From: Bdellovibrionales bacterium
Lineage (GTDB): Bacteria; Bdellovibrionota; FAC87; UBA2466
DNA: 64,000 bases
Assembly (NCBI GenBank): GCA_005776395.1
Contig: SXPJ01000026.1
Location: 19,862 to 83,861, forward strand
Direction: 5' to 3'
Below, piece by piece: positions 8,617 through 17,446 of this stretch. How positions within the stretch are numbered: the stretch's first letter is position 1; each line of letters starts with the position of its first letter. The notes beneath the pieces were generated by a model that saw only the letters and a list, made by a program, of their open reading frames with translations, made no database searches and had not been told where the DNA came from. A program made the translations under genes and the position numbers.

Positions 8617-9204
8617 ATGAAGAGCCCTAAGCTCACCGAAGCCTTTGGTTTAGCGGTTAAGATCCATCAACATAAGAAGTGGAAAAAAACAGAGAGAGCA
8701 TTTCTCCATCATCCACTTGGAGTGGCGTCGCTTGTTCAATTTTATGGAGGAGATGAAGAACAGGTTCAGGCGGCTCTTATCCACGATACCCTTTCAGAAG
8801 GGGTTACTTATGAGGAAATTCACCACCAGTTTGGAATAGAGGTCGCCAACTTAGTAAAAGCTTTTGAAGACCCTCCAGAGGTTGCAGCATTAAAAATGAA
8901 TTGGGCTCAGAGTAAAAGGGGCTACATTCAAAAAATTGAACATCTTCCCCCTAGAGCTATTTTTGTAATTGCTTGCGAGGAGCTACACGAGCTTATGGCT
9001 ATCATACATGATGCTAAATATTTCGGGGCCTCAGTATGGAACAACTATCCTGTTCCCGGAAGAGATCTCGGTTGGTATTACAAAACCCTAACTTCTACTT
9101 TTTACACCCAACTAAGCGAAGAAAAATATCGACCTTTAGTTTCAGAATTTGCAAGCCAGACTAAAATACTTTCCAATCGAGTTTTTGAAGGTATCGATAG
9201 TTAA
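8617..9204 (+). CDS. HD-domain protein related to the (p)ppGpp hydrolase domain
   Basis: 195 residues resembling the stand-alone RelA/SpoT hydrolase domain (MESH1-like small hydrolases). HHPLGVASLV and YGGDEEQVQAALIHDT correspond to the His and HD metal motifs. In true ppGpp hydrolases the HD is followed by TxED; here it reads HDTLSEG, so one acidic residue of the hydrolase motif is changed. The substrate may therefore differ, or activity may be lost. No synthetase domain is present. It follows trxA by 7 bases, and its end overlaps the convergent HNH gene by 4 bases. Confidence 0.65.
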   Translation: MKSPKLTEAFGLAVKIHQHKKWKKTERAFLHHPLGVASLVQFYGGDEEQVQAALIHDTLSEGVTYEEIHHQFGIEVANLVKAFEDPPEVAALKMNWAQSKRGYIQKIEHLPPRAIFVIACEELHELMAIIHDAKYFGASVWNNYPVPGRDLGWYYKTLTSTFYTQLSEEKYRPLVSEFASQTKILSNRVFEGIDS

Positions 9205-9743
9205 TAAGTGACTTGCGATAGAGTTTTCTCAATCAAATTTAAATAGGGCTCCCAAAGAGAATGGGCAGTGCGTGTCTGTAAAGTATTATAGAATCCTGGA
9301 AGCAAAGCAGGAATTCGAGGTTTGGTAAGAAGTTTCATTCCTGCATCTTCAAGACTCTTATCACTCTTCTTCTGATTACACTTAATACAAGCGGTGACAA
9401 TATTCTCCCACGTCTTTTTTCCTCCCTTAACAGCAGGTTTAACGTGATCCATCGTAAGTTCTTTATCACTGAACTTTTTATAACAATACTGGCAGTGATA
9501 CTCATCCCGAGCGTAGAGATTGGCTCTAGAAAATCGAATGACAGGTCCCTGTTTTTTTAGATTTACCCAACGACGAAGTCTAATAACCGCAGGAATTTTA
9601 AAACTTCGATTCACAGTATTCACTGAAGTGAAATACTCTTCTAAAATTTCAACTTTGTTTTGAAAAACTAAAATGAAAGCCCGTTGCCAAGAAACCACTC
9701 GTAAAGGCTCAAAGCCTGCATTAAGAAGCAAAGTGTGATGCAT
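9201..9743 (-). CDS. HNH endonuclease family protein
   Basis: 180 residues ending in a compact HNH nuclease fold. A zinc-finger-like CQYC and CIKC pair brackets MDHVKPAVKGGKKTWENIVTA-type HNH residues (DHV, then N of WENIV). The N-terminal half (LLLNAGFEPLRVVSW) is characteristic of a widespread family of stand-alone bacterial HNH proteins of unknown biological target. It lies between trxA/HD and the rsmI region with no mobile-element genes beside it, so a housekeeping or DNA-repair role seems more likely than a homing enzyme (inference). Confidence 0.85.
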   Translation of the reverse strand: MHHTLLLNAGFEPLRVVSWQRAFILVFQNKVEILEEYFTSVNTVNRSFKIPAVIRLRRWVNLKKQGPVIRFSRANLYARDEYHCQYCYKKFSDKELTMDHVKPAVKGGKKTWENIVTACIKCNQKKSDKSLEDAGMKLLTKPRIPALLPGFYNTLQTRTAHSLWEPYLNLIEKTLSQVTY

Positions 9744-9768
9744 GTGAATACTTTTATTGTAAAAAGGT

Positions 9769-10176
9769 TTATTTAAAAGGCAAACCAGTTTTAAGTATTA
9801 CTTGATCCCCTAACATTAAACTCTGGTAATCCATAGCTGGAAGAGCGTTTATTTCCCTCTCCCGTTCAAATCTAGCCACACTGGTTGACTCCCCCACCTG
9901 TTTTATCTTCAATTCTCCCAGCCCCACTTTCATTACATGCCAATCACTAGAGGCCATGCGATTGGGGACTGGTACATAACGATAAGTTTCAACGATATCT
10001 CCGACCTTTAAACCATCTCGTTCGCCTAAATCGATGAAATAATCCTTGGGAGGTAAGGGCTCGCTGTAGCTCATTCTGAGGCGCCTTGCCACCTGAATGA
10101 TAGTTCCGGTTACCGTAGCATGAGCTAGATTAGCCCAGAGAGTCGAAATAACCATTAGAGAGATTAAGTGTTTCAC
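9769..10176 (-). CDS. Exported protein with FlgT C-terminal-like domain
   Basis: About 135 residues from GTG 10176, chosen because it opens on a good signal peptide (KHLISLMVISTLWANLAHA). A longer reading from 10296 would begin inside rsmI. The mature part has YFIDLGERDGLKVGDIVETYR, which resembles the C-terminal domain of flagellar assembly protein FlgT and similar small beta-barrel periplasmic domains. A second GDQV turn occurs near the end. It is adjacent to and downstream of rsmI on the same strand. No other flagellar gene is nearby, so a flagellar role is only a possibility. Confidence 0.6.
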   Translation of the reverse strand: MKHLISLMVISTLWANLAHATVTGTIIQVARRLRMSYSEPLPPKDYFIDLGERDGLKVGDIVETYRYVPVPNRMASSDWHVMKVGLGELKIKQVGESTSVARFEREREINALPAMDYQSLMLGDQVILKTGLPFK

Positions 10177-10208
10177 ATCCCTCTTTTCGACAAAATATGA
10201 AATTTTCT

Positions 10209-11030
10209 TCACATTCGATTTGATTTTATCTTTTGCAACGCATTGTATATCTCTGAAGAGGCCATTCCAAAACGACGCCCCATCTCCTTTGCCCACTCTT
10301 TATCCGTAGCAAGTCTAAGAGAGATCTCTTTTTTCCAGTCTAACTCCAGCTCCTTTTGGCCTGGAACCAAAATCGCTGCATATTCTCCAAGATCGGTAAG
10401 TGAATTGCTCTCCACATTTTCTAAAGATAGCCAGCGATACTCTTCAAACTTCTTAGTCATTTCACGACCGATGAACAGCTCCCCTTTTGGAAATTCTTTT
10501 TTTAATTCTGATACAGTTTCTCGGATTCGCTTTGGAGATTCAAAAAAAACCAGAGGAATATTTCGCTTTGCGACCCTTTCCCACAACTGAGTTCTCTGCT
10601 TCTCCTGAAAAGGTAAAAAGCCCACAAACTCAAATTCACCTGAATCCATTCCACTTACCGAAATCAGTGTTGTTAGGCTAGAGACTCCAGGGACTGGAAT
10701 CACTGGAATTTTTTCTTCATAAGCCTGTTTAACAAGTCTAGCGCCAGGATCTGAGATCGCAGGGGTCCCTCGATCGGTCACCAAGCCCACAGATTTTCCT
10801 TCCAATAACAGCTTAATTGCGTGTTCAGTTGACTCCTTCAAGTTGTGCGACGCATAAGAAAAAACCTTTTTACCCTCACTGGAAATCTGTAGAGCCATCA
10901 GAAGCCTTTGAAACTCTCGACTGTCTTCAGCGAAAAAAACATCCAGACTTTTAAAGAGTTCAATTGCTCGAAGCGTTATATCCCCTAGGTTTCCTAAGGG
11001 GGTCGCAATGATGTATAATTTAGATGTCAT
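10209..11030 (-). CDS. rsmI: 16S rRNA (cytidine1402-2'-O)-methyltransferase RsmI
   Basis: Uses SAM to 2'-O-methylate C1402 in the decoding centre of 16S rRNA. The 273-residue length and the motifs ATPLGNLGDIT (N-terminus), AEDSRE, VTDRGTPAISDPG near residue 90 and FESPKRI near residue 160 identify this tetrapyrrole-methylase-fold enzyme. ATG 11030 is preceded by GAGAGAAG. A small exported-protein gene lies downstream. A more divergent member of the same fold lies at 59067-59783, so this genome has at least two. Confidence 0.95.
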   Translation of the reverse strand: MTSKLYIIATPLGNLGDITLRAIELFKSLDVFFAEDSREFQRLLMALQISSEGKKVFSYASHNLKESTEHAIKLLLEGKSVGLVTDRGTPAISDPGARLVKQAYEEKIPVIPVPGVSSLTTLISVSGMDSGEFEFVGFLPFQEKQRTQLWERVAKRNIPLVFFESPKRIRETVSELKKEFPKGELFIGREMTKKFEEYRWLSLENVESNSLTDLGEYAAILVPGQKELELDWKKEISLRLATDKEWAKEMGRRFGMASSEIYNALQKIKSNRM

Positions 11031-11059
11031 CTTAACTTCTCTCTTCCTAAGGAATCCCC

Positions 11060-11461
11060 ATGATAATGCGAGCTAAGCAAAACGGTAAAGTAGTTGTTTT
11101 TGAACTTGAAGGACATCTTGAATTTGAAACTACAGTTAGGTTTCAAGATGCCTGTAAAAATATTCTAGCTAAACAACCCGACAGTCGTCTTGTCTTTGAT
11201 TTTAAAAAATTAAAGTTTGTAGGCTCCAGCGGAATCAATCACTTTATTACCACGATGAAACAATTATTACTGCTCTCTCCGACTCCTAAAATGATCCATG
11301 TTTCAACCGAGTTCGATAAAATTTTTAATGCTTACAGAACTGCAAAATATCCTTTTGTGGTTCATGAAAATATGGATCAGGCCCTTATCGCCTTTGATGC
11401 TCCTGAACTTAAAAAAACTAAAAAGAAAAAAAGCCCTGAGCCCCCAAATTTAGAACAGTAA
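11060..11461 (+). CDS. STAS-domain protein (anti-sigma-factor antagonist type)
   Basis: 133 residues with a STAS fold as in SpoIIAA-type antagonists. FDFKKLKFVGSSGINHF (residues 55-71) holds the serine motif that anti-sigma kinases phosphorylate, and hydrophobic strands flank it. The last 20 residues are Lys- and Pro-rich and probably disordered. AAGGA precedes ATG 11060 by 6 bases. No anti-sigma factor or sigma factor gene is adjacent, so its partner must be encoded elsewhere. It is divergent from rsmI, with only 29 bases between the two starts. Confidence 0.85.
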   Translation: MIMRAKQNGKVVVFELEGHLEFETTVRFQDACKNILAKQPDSRLVFDFKKLKFVGSSGINHFITTMKQLLLLSPTPKMIHVSTEFDKIFNAYRTAKYPFVVHENMDQALIAFDAPELKKTKKKKSPEPPNLEQ

Positions 11462-11569
11462 ATGTGATATATTCCTGATTTTTAACTTATTTTTGTCACT
11501 TTAAACCTTCTGAGTTTAAATGCCCAATGCTAAAATAACTTCCACACCTATTTAATAAAAAGGCTCTAT

Positions 11570-12331
11570 ATGCTTCCAGAAGTTACATTTTTTACCAATT
11601 GCTGGGAGGGTGACTGGCGTTATCTACTTAAAACCCCTCGTCTCCAAAATATGATCGAGAATAATAATTTTAAGTTTAAGGAAAAAATTCTCTGTATAAG
11701 CAACGTAAATAATCCTTCAATCGTAAAAAAACACGCCGATTATTGGGTTAAAAAAGGAGTTTTAACCTCCTACTTCATGGCTCAGGATTATACAAAAGAG
11801 ACTTTAGAGTTTTTTGGCCTCTCATCTGAAGAACTAAAACAAAGCTACAAATACACTATTCCACCGTTAACATCTTTATACCTTTGTAAAACAGAGTATT
11901 TGCTTCATCATACAGGAGATGTAATTCTCCCTAGAAAAACTGACTGGATCTCACCCTCTTTCATAGAGCTAAATAAAAATAATCAGTTTGTCGTTGCCAA
12001 TCCAGTTTGGGACAGTAACTACGAGAGCGCCAAAAGCGAATCGCTAAGTGAAATCGAACATTTTTACATCGGTTTCGGTTTTTCAGATCAATGCTATTTG
12101 ATTAAACGTGATGTTTTTCGTCGCCCAATTTATCAAGAATGGAATGACGCCTCCGCGCGTTTTCCGGAGTACGGTATGTGGGGGTTTGAACGGCGGATAG
12201 ACTCATGGATGAGAAATCATAACCTTTATAGACTTACTTACAAACTTGCCTCCTATCGTCATGATACCTTTCCAAAAAAAATATGGAAGCAACGGATTGA
12301 GATACTTTTAGGAACCAGGAATGAAAAATAG
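11570..12331 (+). CDS. Hypothetical protein, possibly a GT-A-type sugar transferase
   Basis: 253 residues without a signal peptide or membrane segment. The layout suggests a nucleotide-sugar transferase fold: an opening strand EVTFFTNCWEGDW, KILCISNVNN, then HHTGDVILP, where an acidic pair would bind metal, and a C-terminal WGFERRIDSW. Each feature is weak, so I give this as a possibility only. AAGG lies before ATG 11570. It follows the STAS gene after 108 bases and precedes convergent yraN. Confidence 0.5.
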   Translation: MLPEVTFFTNCWEGDWRYLLKTPRLQNMIENNNFKFKEKILCISNVNNPSIVKKHADYWVKKGVLTSYFMAQDYTKETLEFFGLSSEELKQSYKYTIPPLTSLYLCKTEYLLHHTGDVILPRKTDWISPSFIELNKNNQFVVANPVWDSNYESAKSESLSEIEHFYIGFGFSDQCYLIKRDVFRRPIYQEWNDASARFPEYGMWGFERRIDSWMRNHNLYRLTYKLASYRHDTFPKKIWKQRIEILLGTRNEK

Positions 12332-12388
12332 ACTAATTAAACCCTGTTGCGCTATGTGACCAGTTATGAACGTGAAACTCGACAGAAT

Positions 12389-12826
12389 CTAATTAGCAAT
12401 TTCATAATCCATTATACACAGGCCTAATTTCTCAGGAAAATACTCAATTCCCCATCGTAAATAGGCATGAGGAAGTGGGCCTATGACCTCCAATAAAAAG
12501 ATTCTAACTGAACTTTTTTTTTGCTGAGCTAACGATACTGCAAATTGCCTCAGCTTTAACATCTTCCTAGGTGAAAGAAATTTTGAAGGGGCATAATTTC
12601 TATTACATCGTCCCCTAACCTCAATCACAATATATATATTTCTTTTAGAGTCCCATGCGAGACAATCAATTTCAGTGTTTTTAACCCTTAAATTCTGTTT
12701 AAGAATCTGGAATCCCTTTTTGCGACAATAAGCCCTGGCGCATCTTTCATAGAGGTTTCCCTTCTCTGAGGAAGTAAGTGAAGTTTTAAATTGAGAGTTG
12801 ATTTGAAGATTGTTTTTTCTGTTCAC
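12389..12826 (-). CDS. yraN: YraN/UPF0102 family nuclease-fold protein
   Basis: 145 residues with the family signature NLYERCARAYCRKKGF, NTEIDCLAWD and YIVIEVRGR, which matches the restriction-endonuclease-like core (E-ID-ExR). The exact role of this near-universal bacterial family is unproven; a link to DNA processing or Holliday-junction-like resolution has been suggested. The start is GTG 12826. It lies 61 bases downstream of rnhB on the same strand. The rplS-rnhB-yraN order is common in Proteobacteria, which supports the call. Confidence 0.88.
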   Translation of the reverse strand: MNRKNNLQINSQFKTSLTSSEKGNLYERCARAYCRKKGFQILKQNLRVKNTEIDCLAWDSKRNIYIVIEVRGRCNRNYAPSKFLSPRKMLKLRQFAVSLAQQKKSSVRIFLLEVIGPLPHAYLRWGIEYFPEKLGLCIMDYEIAN

Positions 12827-12887
12827 AAACAGACTGAAAGCAATTTCAGATCCTATTCAATTGCAATGCCACTCTAAAGATAGAATC

Positions 12888-13487
12888 TTAAACTGGAGTC
12901 CAGGAAAAGCTTTTTCGATGAATAATAGAAGGGCCTATCTCAGTTAAACATTGTCTATGAAATACGCTTCCATAGCCTTTATGTTTGGAGAAACCATAAC
13001 CTGGAATTGTCTGGTCAAATTCTTCCATCCATTGATCTCTAGTGACTTTTGCAATAATCGAGGCAGCTCCAATTGAAAGAGAGAGTGAGTCGCCTTTCAC
13101 AATGGCCAAATGAGGAATAGAGATCTCTAAGCTCCCTCTTCCATCCATCAGCACATAATCGGATTTAAGACTTAAACCTTCGATAGCTCTCTTCATGGCC
13201 AACTTAGCAGCATGGTAAATATTAATGGAATCTATCTCTTCAACTGAAGCCTGAGCGATATGAAAAGCCAAAGCGCGCTTTTTCACCTCTAAACTTATCT
13301 GCTCTCTTTTTTTGGCAGATAACTTCTTAGAATCATCAATTCCATCAGGAATGTCATTTGGGTCTAATATAACTGCCGCCGCCACCACAGGCCCAGCCAA
13401 ACAGCCCATACCTACTTCATCAACCCCAGAAATACACCTGTACCCCTTTGCGGAACACTCAAGTTCGTATTTCCATCGGGGATTCAA
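12888..13487 (-). CDS. rnhB: Ribonuclease HII
   Basis: Cleaves RNA in RNA-DNA hybrids and removes single misincorporated ribonucleotides. The 199-residue protein has GVDEVGMGCLAGP with metal-binding Asp23 and Glu24, DDSKKLS, and a later Asp115 in LMDGRG. All are expected of type 2 RNase H. The start used is TTG 13487, 26 bases after rplS. It shares a transcript with rplS and yraN. Confidence 0.95.
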   Translation of the reverse strand: MNPRWKYELECSAKGYRCISGVDEVGMGCLAGPVVAAAVILDPNDIPDGIDDSKKLSAKKREQISLEVKKRALAFHIAQASVEEIDSINIYHAAKLAMKRAIEGLSLKSDYVLMDGRGSLEISIPHLAIVKGDSLSLSIGAASIIAKVTRDQWMEEFDQTIPGYGFSKHKGYGSVFHRQCLTEIGPSIIHRKSFSWTPV

Positions 13488-13513
13488 TGTTGAATTGTTC
13501 TTTATTTAAAAGA

Positions 13514-13966
13514 CTACTTATCTTTTTTGGGAGTCGCTTCAGAAGCTTTAGCGTCGCCAATTTCAGTTCCGGTTAAAACCGGAGCCGTTTCTTGGATCAT
13601 TTCAGTTCCAAAACGATTAGATTCTTTCAAGCGAGCTTTTTTGCCTTTGAGCTCTCTTAAGAAATAGAGACGAGAACGACGAACTTCGCTTGAAGCTTCT
13701 ATCTCAATTTTTTCAATAAATGGAGAGTGAACAGGGAAAATTCTCTCAACGCCTACGCCTTCAGAAATTTTTCTGACAGTGAATGTAGCGCTAGGACCTC
13801 TGCCAGATTTAGGGCTTTTAGAGATTACAAGTCCTTTAAAAGCTTGAATACGCTCTTTCTCACCCTCTTTGAGTCGAACTGAAATATTAACTCGGTCTCC
13901 GACTCTAAAAGAAGGTCGTTTTTTTTCCTGAGCTTTATTGATCGTTTCTAAAATCTGGTTCTGCAT
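13514..13966 (-). CDS. rplS: 50S ribosomal protein L19 with C-terminal extension
   Basis: L19 lies at the 30S-50S interface. ATG 13966 ([13 protein letters not shown]) is the family start, has GGAG upstream, and lies downstream of a good promoter; a longer reading from 14017 would begin within the promoter. The L19 core with [13 protein letters not shown] and [25 protein letters not shown] is intact. About 35 residues beyond the usual end form a low-complexity acidic-basic tail (…EATPKKDK). The usual upstream partners rpsP, rimM and trmD are absent here, so the cluster is split. Confidence 0.95.
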   Translation of the reverse strand: MQNQILETINKAQEKKRPSFRVGDRVNISVRLKEGEKERIQAFKGLVISKSPKSGRGPSATFTVRKISEGVGVERIFPVHSPFIEKIEIEASSEVRRSRLYFLRELKGKKARLKESNRFGTEMIQETAPVLTGTEIGDAKASEATPKKDK

Positions 13967-13988
13967 TTTCAATTTCTCCAAAACGGGC

Positions 13989-14017
13989 AATCTAAAAAAG
14001 TAGCCACACTTAGTCAA
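13989..14017 (-). promoter_or_regulatory. Predicted promoter of rplS-rnhB-yraN
   Basis: On the minus strand TTGACT (14017-14012) and TAGATT (13994-13989) are 17 bases apart, giving a start near 13982 and a very short leader to ATG 13966. Confidence 0.55.
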
Positions 14018-14165
14018 GTGATTTCTCGGGATTCCCAGGTCACAAAACCTTGAGATTTTAACAACTTGGAAAGCTCTCCTCTTTCAGTTGCCCCTTTGAC
14101 ACTCTTTAGAGCCCCAGCTACTATCGAAGAGCTAAAGACTAACTCGTTAAAGAGAGGTCCCTACA

Positions 14166-14612
14166 GTGCCAAAAAATACAAAAAAATCCACAACTTCCGT
14201 AAAAAAAAAGGGGGGAGCCCAGCCCCTCAGAGCCTCTTTAAGACTGAGAATCCCCAATAGTGAGGCCCATTATGGAGGGAACCTGGTTTCTGGAAGCAAA
14301 ATACTAGAGTATTTCGGAGATGTTGCGACCGAACTTCTCATCCGCTTAGATGGAGATGAGGGATTATTTCGAGCCTATGACAACATAGAATTTCTGGCCC
14401 CGGTTTACGGTGGAGATTATCTTGAAATTGAAGGCGAAATCACTGAAATCGGGAATACCTCTCGAAAAATGGCCTTTGAAGCCAAAAAGGTTATAGAACC
14501 CGAACCCAACATTGCCCCCAGTGCCGCTCGAGTTTTAAAGAGTCCAATAGTTGTCGTAAAAGCGACTGGAACCTGCGTAACTCCTAAAAACCTACAGAGA
14601 AACCCTGAATGA
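14166..14612 (+). CDS. kal: 3-aminobutyryl-CoA ammonia-lyase (hotdog fold)
   Basis: 148 residues very like Fusobacterium Kal, which removes ammonia from L-3-aminobutyryl-CoA to give crotonyl-CoA in lysine fermentation. [38 protein letters not shown] and GNTSRKM are near-identical family segments (recalled, not searched). A basic low-complexity N-terminus of about 22 residues is encoded across an A9G6 tract; the start used is GTG 14166 with AGAGG 8 bases upstream. The stop overlaps purM (ATGA), an odd partner. None of the other lysine fermentation genes is in the window, so the physiological role is open. Confidence 0.75.
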   Translation: MPKNTKKSTTSVKKKGGAQPLRASLRLRIPNSEAHYGGNLVSGSKILEYFGDVATELLIRLDGDEGLFRAYDNIEFLAPVYGGDYLEIEGEITEIGNTSRKMAFEAKKVIEPEPNIAPSAARVLKSPIVVVKATGTCVTPKNLQRNPE

Positions 14613-15661
14613 GTTCTATAACTTATCAACAAAGCGGAGTCGATGCAAACAAAGCTGAACAGATCATTGATAGCTTTTCTGACTTTTTAAAATCGAGACC
14701 TAAAGACCCTCGACTTCTATCAGGAATCGGCCCCTACGCCTCCTGTTTTTCCTTAAAAGACACCCTTACAAAGTATGAGGATCCGCTTCTAGTCTCCTGT
14801 TGCGATGGGGTGGGAACAAAAGCCAAGTTAGCCCTTGATTGGAATAAGATCGACCGTTTAGGAGAAGATCTGGTTGCCATGAACGTGAATGATCTTCTCT
14901 GTATGGGGGCAACTCCTTTAGTCTTTCTTGATTACTACGCCTGTGGAAAACTAGAGAAGGCTCAACTTTTATCTCTTCTTAAAAGCATTCAGCTAGCGTG
15001 CGAAATGGCGGAATGCTCCTTGGCCGGTGGCGAAACGGCTGAAATGCCAGGACTCTATCAGGAAAAAGATTTTGATCTTGCCGGTTTTAGCGTGGGACTA
15101 ATGGATCGAAAAAACATTCTAGGAGAGACCAAAGTTCGTCCTGGAGACTATCTTATTGGAATAGAATCGAGCGGACTTCACTCCAATGGGTACTCTTTAG
15201 TTCGAAAGCTCGTGGAAAAAGAGAGCCTATCACCGAGTAGCCACTGCTCTTTTTCAGATGACACTTGGGCCGAAACGCTCCTTAAACCCACTCAGATTTA
15301 TGTGAAAAATCTAAAAAGTCATTTAACTCAAATCACGGGGCTTGCTCACATTACAGGAGGAGGACTTACGGGTAACATCCCAAGAATTTTACCTAAGGGA
15401 ACAAAAGCCAAAATCTCTGTAGATAAGATCTTCTTTCCAGCTCTTTTTAAATGGATTCAAAAAAGTGCAGGTATCTCAACCCTTCAAATGCTTGAAACAT
15501 TTAATTGTGGCACCGGCATGATTGCGGCGTGCCGTTCCAACTATGCAGAAACCTTAATCCGCTCACTCAAAGAAAACTCATTAAAAGCACAAATTGTAGG
15601 AAGTGTAGAGCCCTCATCAAAAGGCCAAAATAACGACGATGCCTCGGTGCTATGGGATTAA
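14609..15661 (+). CDS. purM: Phosphoribosylformylglycinamidine cyclo-ligase
   Basis: AIR synthetase, fifth step of purine synthesis: ATP-dependent ring closure of FGAM. The 350-residue protein has the expected [16 protein letters not shown]-terminus, [12 protein letters not shown], the GGETAEMPG loop near residue 138 and [16 protein letters not shown] near residue 250. ATG 14609 overlaps the kal stop, and the 3' end overlaps purN, so the three are translationally coupled. Confidence 0.97.
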   Translation: MSSITYQQSGVDANKAEQIIDSFSDFLKSRPKDPRLLSGIGPYASCFSLKDTLTKYEDPLLVSCCDGVGTKAKLALDWNKIDRLGEDLVAMNVNDLLCMGATPLVFLDYYACGKLEKAQLLSLLKSIQLACEMAECSLAGGETAEMPGLYQEKDFDLAGFSVGLMDRKNILGETKVRPGDYLIGIESSGLHSNGYSLVRKLVEKESLSPSSHCSFSDDTWAETLLKPTQIYVKNLKSHLTQITGLAHITGGGLTGNIPRILPKGTKAKISVDKIFFPALFKWIQKSAGISTLQMLETFNCGTGMIAACRSNYAETLIRSLKENSLKAQIVGSVEPSSKGQNNDDASVLWD

Positions 15662-16242
15662 AAAACCGTATTGTAGTTTTATCTTCAGGACGAGGAAGCA
15701 ACTTCTGTGCAATTGCAGATGGGATCACTCAAGGGAAAATTCCTAACGCTGAAATTGTGGGGCTAATTTCGAATAGATCAGATGCCCTAGCCCTCAGTCA
15801 CGCTAAATTACGTGCCATTTCTTACCATGTAATTGAATCCAAATTATACAGAGCAAATAATAAATTTGATCGACCTACCTATGAAAAACCTCTCTTATCC
15901 TTACTCCTATCATTAAAACCAGACCTCATTTTACTTGCGGGCTACATGCTGGTTTTAGGTAAAGAGATTATTCAAACATTCCCAAAAAAAATTATAAACA
16001 TTCACCCTTCCCTACTCCCTAAATTTCGGGGGCTTCACGCTCAGAAACAGGCTCTAGAAAATGGAGAAAAAGAGACAGGTTGCACCGTTCATTGGGTGAC
16101 TGAAGGATTAGATGAAGGACCTACGATTCTACAAGCTAGAGTCCCTATTCTACCCAACGACACTGAAGAATCTCTAAGCTTAAGACTTTTACCTTTAGAA
16201 CATGAAACTTACGTTTCTGCCCTAAAATTAATACTCAAATAA
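15652..16242 (+). CDS. purN: Phosphoribosylglycinamide formyltransferase
   Basis: Transfers a formyl group from 10-formyltetrahydrofolate to GAR in purine synthesis. The 196-residue protein has VLSSGRGSNF at the N-terminus, INIHPSLLPKFRG with the catalytic Asn and His (residues ~115-125), and TEGLDEGPTILQ with the catalytic Asp. It overlaps the end of purM by 10 bases and closes the kal-purM-purN operon. Confidence 0.97.
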   Translation: MGLKNRIVVLSSGRGSNFCAIADGITQGKIPNAEIVGLISNRSDALALSHAKLRAISYHVIESKLYRANNKFDRPTYEKPLLSLLLSLKPDLILLAGYMLVLGKEIIQTFPKKIINIHPSLLPKFRGLHAQKQALENGEKETGCTVHWVTEGLDEGPTILQARVPILPNDTEESLSLRLLPLEHETYVSALKLILK

Positions 16243-16251
16243 CCAATGCTA

Positions 16252-16443
16252 TCAGAACTGGAAGCCCCAATAAAATAAAGCTCGTAACAACAACACCTTG
16301 GTCACAAAAACTCTAACAACTTTTTTATAATTTACGGGCTCAAATCGATACCAAAGCCCCAATCTAGTGATAGGGCCTTCGCAAAAGATACGATCGGCTT
16401 CAGTGACTAGCCTCAAGTGACGAGGAAATTTTATTTGCTTCAT
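16252..16443 (-). CDS. Small hypothetical protein downstream of the dehydratase pair
   Basis: A 63-residue basic reading frame from ATG 16443, with AAGG about 8 bases upstream, ending in a hydrophobic stretch (VLLLRALFYWGFQF). A longer reading reaches 16575 but would run into the upstream MaoC gene. It follows that gene on the same strand. No family is recognised and it may not be translated. Confidence 0.3.
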   Translation of the reverse strand: MKQIKFPRHLRLVTEADRIFCEGPITRLGLWYRFEPVNYKKVVRVFVTKVLLLRALFYWGFQF

Positions 16444-16508
16444 GGCCCAAACCTTAACCCCAGGAATAACACGATGTATTATGTTGTGCAACTTTTGAAG
16501 AGAAGAGG

Positions 16509-16910
16509 TTAAGTTCGAGGAGTCATTAGGGCTTCCCCCTCTAAAGTATGTTGACCCGATTGATTTTCGCTCCACAAGGTTACAATCAATGATCCGTCAG
16601 GATTTACCCCTTTAATCTTGCCAGAAGAGGTAATGATATCGCCTGGGAATGTTACTTTTTTAAATCGACAACTAAATTTTTTAAGCTCAAATTTTTCTGG
16701 TGGAAAGTTATAATTCAGACAATCTCCAAGAAACGCCATAGACAGCATTCCATGAGCAATGACCGAAGGAAATCCGGCTTTTTTAGCAAAGACTTCATCC
16801 AAATGAATGGGATTATTATCCTCCGAAGCGATCGCATATTCCTGCAACTGCTCTCTAGTAATTGAAGGTTTTACTAATGGTTTTAATAGCTGGTTTAGTT
16901 CACAATTCAT
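16509..16910 (-). CDS. MaoC-like hotdog dehydratase, catalytic subunit
   Basis: 133 residues with the R-specific enoyl-CoA/ACP hydratase motif: ASEDNNPIHLDEVFAKKAGF with catalytic Asp30 and His35, then IAHGMLSM. It hydrates or dehydrates (3R)-hydroxyacyl thioesters. The start ATG 16910 overlaps the TAA of the upstream gene by one base. The pair resembles mycobacterial HadA-HadB, in which two single-hotdog subunits form one active heterodimer. The acyl chain it serves is unknown. Confidence 0.8.
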   Translation of the reverse strand: MNCELNQLLKPLVKPSITREQLQEYAIASEDNNPIHLDEVFAKKAGFPSVIAHGMLSMAFLGDCLNYNFPPEKFELKKFSCRFKKVTFPGDIITSSGKIKGVNPDGSLIVTLWSENQSGQHTLEGEALMTPRT

Positions 16911-17305
16911 TACTTAGCCTTTTCTGTTTCTCTTAGAACAAAAGATGAAACACTTCGAACTCTAACCTGAACTCCAACTTTAACCTCCGACTCAAGGGAA
17001 ACAAATACCATGCCCCTTTTTTGTCGTGTTGAAGATAGTTTTGTTTCTACTTCCAAGAGATCCCCCTCGCATATAGGGGCTACAAATTGATACTCCTGGT
17101 CCGTATGAAGCAAACCCATTAAATTAACGCGCAACCTCTCTAAGAATTCAAACTCCCCTTTTCGCAAAGTTGTTGCGAAAGTTGGAGCCGTCCCCACACT
17201 ATAGTCAGCTCTCACGGCTCTATTAAACTGACTTAATTTCTCCTGAGTTATCGGCCCCACTGTAAACCTAATAGGGGTAAGATCAGCATTTAAATCAATA
17301 AGCAT
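16910..17305 (-). CDS. MaoC N-terminal-type (FAS1-like) dehydratase subunit
   Basis: 131 residues of the non-catalytic hotdog type that pairs with a MaoC subunit. The N-terminus PIRFTVGPITQEKLSQFNRAV and central APTFATTLRKG (residues 40-51) fit the FAS1-like dehydratase domain, and the hydratase Asp-His motif is absent. It is translationally coupled to the catalytic subunit at 16509-16910. I infer a heterodimeric (3R)-hydroxyacyl dehydratase. Confidence 0.7.
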   Translation of the reverse strand: MLIDLNADLTPIRFTVGPITQEKLSQFNRAVRADYSVGTAPTFATTLRKGEFEFLERLRVNLMGLLHTDQEYQFVAPICEGDLLEVETKLSSTRQKRGMVFVSLESEVKVGVQVRVRSVSSFVLRETEKAK

Positions 17306-17446
17306 AGGAAACCTTTTTCAAATAAGGCTAATAGTTTACCATTACTATTGCTCAGAAGAACCTCATAATGTTAATTCCTTACTTCGCCAAACTCAATGTT
17401 AAGAGATAAACTCTAAACAAGAGAGCCGTCAAAAGAAAGGGTGAGA

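Noticed and set aside
10243..10590. A plus-strand frame opposite rsmI.
   Set aside because: It is antisense to a clear housekeeping gene and its translation is Ser-rich and patternless.
14200..14216. A9G6 run with an A-AAA-AAG heptamer near the start of kal, as in programmed -1 frameshifting.
   Set aside because: The main frame through it already gives full-length Kal, and the overlapping frame (14066-14260) ends without a recognisable domain.
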